Source: Flavobacteriales bacterium
GTDB taxonomy: Bacteria > Bacteroidota > Bacteroidia > CAIKAF01
Assembly: GCA_018401695.1 (NCBI GenBank)
Contig: JAGYKD010000001.1
Span: 1,032,016 to 1,096,015 of the forward strand
Direction: 5' to 3'
DNA length: 64,000 nucleotides
This document shows, in pieces, positions 62,367 through 64,000 of this stretch. Under the pieces are notes generated by a model. The model worked only from the letters and a program-made list of their open reading frames with translations, did no database searches and was not told where the DNA came from. How positions within the stretch are numbered: position 1 is the first letter of the stretch; each line of letters begins with the position of its first letter. The position numbers and the translations under genes are program-made.

Positions 62367-62750
62367 TTAAAGAATTATCCGCTTTATACCCCTTTTCATA
62401 TCCTGTACATTAAAGTTAAGCAACAGCCCCAGCTTTAATCCTGATAGTTTTAGGTAGGTCATAAGTTGTGCTTGATGAATGGGTGCTATTTCAGCCACGG
62501 ATTTGAGTTCGAGGATAATTCGATAATTTACTAAAATATCAATTCGGTAACCGGCTTCCAATTGGACTTTGTCATAGACTACCGGAAGTACTTTTTGTCG
62601 CTCAACAATAAGCCCTTCTTTCAATAGCTCATATGTTAGGCATACTTCATAGGTAGACTCTAAGAGACCCGGTCCCAAATTGGAATGTACCTTATACGCG
62701 CACCCTATTATCTTGTAGGTCAAATCATTTAGTTCCATAGGTGTTAGCAT
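62367..62750 (-). CDS. GxxExxY protein
   Basis: 127 aa (the ATG at 62738 is an alternative). Signature GPGLLESTYE (GxxExxY), then ERQKVLPVVYD, YRIDILVNYRIILELKS and LMTYLKLSGLKLGLLLNFNV. The DI...ELK order resembles the PD-(D/E)xK nuclease fold, but activity has not been established as far as I know. A stand-alone gene, bracketed by CACAGAT repeat tracts on both sides. Confidence 0.92.
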   Translation of the reverse strand: MLTPMELNDLTYKIIGCAYKVHSNLGPGLLESTYEVCLTYELLKEGLIVERQKVLPVVYDKVQLEAGYRIDILVNYRIILELKSVAEIAPIHQAQLMTYLKLSGLKLGLLLNFNVQDMKRGIKRIIL

Positions 62751-62877
62751 TGCTGTTTTAAGTTAAAAAAGTTGAGTGAAAGTAACGTGGTTTGTGTGCA
62801 GATATTTTTTATGCATCTATTTTATTTTCAAGAGTTGTATATCCATAAGGGATTGGGGTAAATGTTTTGGTTTTTTT

Positions 62878-63068
62878 ACCACAGATGTTCACAGATTGCC
62901 AGCGATGTTCACAGGTTACCACAGATTACCGCAGATGTTCACAGATTACCACAGATGTTCACAGATTACCACAGATGTTCACAGATTGCCACAGATGTTC
63001 ACAGATTGCCAGCGATGTTCACAGATTCGTGTAGGTTCACCGCAGATTTTCGCTGATTTGCACAGATG
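62878..63068 (+). repeat. 20-bp tandem repeat tract (ACAGATGTTCACAGATTACC), upstream side of the GxxExxY gene
   Basis: About seven full copies of ACAGATGTTCACAGATTRCC plus a half copy (62921-62930), with AGCGATGTTC variants at both ends of the tract (62901 and 63011), then a degenerate tail of CGCAGATT/CACAGAT words. Copies are head-to-tail without spacers. It is open in several frames, but the peptide (HRLPQMFTDY repeats) is a by-product of the repeat. Confidence 0.9.
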
Positions 63069-63166
63069 CGCGCCAAACGGTCTGGAAACCTTGCTATGTG
63101 TGGTCTCGTTTTTATCCCACTAGCGTATTTTCTTTTCTTTAAAAATCGGTTGGATTCTTGGCTTGG

Positions 63167-63199
63167 TTTGTGTACCCACACGGCGATTGGTTATCTTCG
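63167..63199 (+). promoter_or_regulatory. Putative promoter of cysS
   Basis: TTTG at 63167-63170, 21-bp spacer, TATCTTCG at 63192-63199 (one mismatch to TAnnTTTG). This leaves about 11 nt of leader to the cysS ATG. Confidence 0.45.
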
Positions 63200-63216
63200 T
63201 ATTTTAAAGAAGGATA

Positions 63217-64000
63217 ATGGCAGGACAATTGAAGTTGTACAATTCGCTTAGCAGACAAAAAGAAGTCTTTGAACCTCTTAATCCTCCTTTTGTGGGCATG
63301 TATGTATGTGGCCCAACCGTATACAACAATGTGCATTTGGGCAATTTGCGGACCTTCACTTCCTTTGACTTGATTTATCGTTGGCTGCGTTACCGTGGCT
63401 ACAAGGTGCGCTACGTTAGAAACATAACGGATGTAGGGCATTTGGAGAACGATGCCGATGAAGGCGAAGATAAAATCGCTAAAAAGGCCCGGCTCGAGCA
63501 ATTAGAGCCCATGGAAATTGTGCAGAAATATACCAATGGCTTCCATGAAGTAATGTCCATATTTGGAAATATACCTCCGTCTATTGAGCCTACGGCTACC
63601 GGGCATATTGTAGAACAGATACAAACCGTGCAAACCATCCTCGCCAAGGGTTTGGCCTATGAGGTGAACGGTTCTGTATATTTTGATGTGCGTAAGTTCA
63701 ATGACGTATACCCATACGGCTCTTTGAGTGGTCGGCAAATCGACGACTTGGTGTCAGGAACCAGAAACTTAGATGGTCAAGACGAAAAGAGAGATGCGCT
63801 AGATTTTGCTTTGTGGAAGAAAGCTTCGTCGGAGCACATTATGCGCTGGCCATCGCCTTGGGGAGACGGTTTTCCGGGTTGGCATTTGGAATGTTCCGTT
63901 ATGAGTTCCAAGTATCTTGGCCACCGGTTTGATATTCATGGGGGTGGCATGGACTTGAAATTTCCACACCACGAATGCGAAATTGCACAGAACGTAGCGG
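63217..64000 (+). CDS. cysS: Cysteinyl-tRNA synthetase, N-terminal part (cut by window edge)
   Basis: 261 codons are in the window, open to the end. [20 protein letters not shown] starts the protein. The class I signature follows: [20 protein letters not shown], with the zinc Cys and the HIGH-like HLGN. Then [31 protein letters not shown] (second zinc Cys) and [20 protein letters not shown]. The KMSKS part lies beyond the window. Charges tRNA-Cys. Confidence 0.95.
   Translation, partial: MAGQLKLYNSLSRQKEVFEPLNPPFVGMYVCGPTVYNNVHLGNLRTFTSFDLIYRWLRYRGYKVRYVRNITDVGHLENDADEGEDKIAKKARLEQLEPMEIVQKYTNGFHEVMSIFGNIPPSIEPTATGHIVEQIQTVQTILAKGLAYEVNGSVYFDVRKFNDVYPYGSLSGRQIDDLVSGTRNLDGQDEKRDALDFALWKKASSEHIMRWPSPWGDGFPGWHLECSVMSSKYLGHRFDIHGGGMDLKFPHHECEIAQNVA

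Noticed and set aside
62878-63030. Possible CRISPR array
   Set aside because: The 20-bp units abut head-to-tail with no unique spacers, and no cas genes are nearby.
62896-63123. Open frames through the 20-bp repeat tract as a protein gene
   Set aside because: Several frames are open only because the repeat lacks stops; the peptides are simple repeats with no start context.
1-64000. tRNA, rRNA, prophage, IS element or integrase
   Set aside because: Checked intergenic regions and all long frames by eye; no cloverleaf, transposase or phage signature was found.

Overview
This window comes from a Bacteroidota chromosome, probably Flavobacteriales of the Cryomorphaceae/Schleiferiaceae type. The evidence is type IX secretion (T9SS) sorting tails, an Omp28-like protein, a GxxExxY gene, promoters of the TAnnTTTG type, a rimP-nusA-infB operon and flavobacterial-type lipid, PruA and GcvP genes. 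I see no plasmid, prophage, insertion sequence, CRISPR array, rRNA or tRNA. The species cannot be named from the sequence.

Layout. 1-5877: twelve tandem copies (the first cut by the window edge) of a small secreted protein built around a TVPAGKVWK...LPLWLPAGTTL...IEFNIVP core, plus a thirteenth, chimeric relative. Most are translationally coupled by ATGA or TAATG overlaps. 5935-8979: a 1014-aa T9SS protein with six Ig-like repeats, which may close the same operon before a strong terminator. 9255-15785: a TetR regulator followed by a complete RND efflux set (outer membrane factor, lipoprotein adaptor, pump). 15786-16989: no intact gene; two GC-rich repeat elements and a decayed metallo-beta-lactamase-fold gene. 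16990-23436: an orphan, fully reducing type I polyketide synthase (KS-AT-DH-ER-KR-ACP). 23598-24803: another T9SS protein. 25081-31409: polyprenyl synthase, polysaccharide deacetylase, LpxH-like phosphoesterase, Lhr-type helicase, MBL hydrolase and LytTR regulator. 31541-31699: a candidate 6S-like RNA and its terminator. 31917-36105 (minus strand): alpha/beta hydrolase, ElbB, TlpA-like thioredoxin, kynureninase and an unknown exported protein. 36205-42135: GcvP, a membrane-anchored EEP-family protein and a beta-helix T9SS protein. 42136-46521: three paralogous exported proteins with PKD and glycine-rich (ALK-like) domains. 46577-49370: an unknown polytopic membrane protein, an Omp28-like protein and a DivIC/FtsB protein. 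49534-56607 (minus strand): PruA, a pair of SMR transporters coupled to a fatty acid hydroxylase, a NeuB-like synthase with a KdsC-like phosphatase, and an M13 peptidase. 57323-62249: rimP-nusA-infB behind a strong promoter and a leader terminator. 62250-63216: a GxxExxY gene between two CACAGAT repeat tracts. 63217-end: the start of cysS.

Themes. Much of the window encodes the cell surface: T9SS cargo, the secreted array, the glycine-rich trio and outer-membrane transport. A second layer is a family of about ten intergenic hairpin elements with constant ends and freely varying, self-complementary arms. The strongest candidates for undescribed biology are the coupled TVPAGKVWK array with its T9SS neighbour, the hairpin family, the orphan PKS, the heteromeric SMR pair lacking one key glutamate, and the glycine-rich trio.
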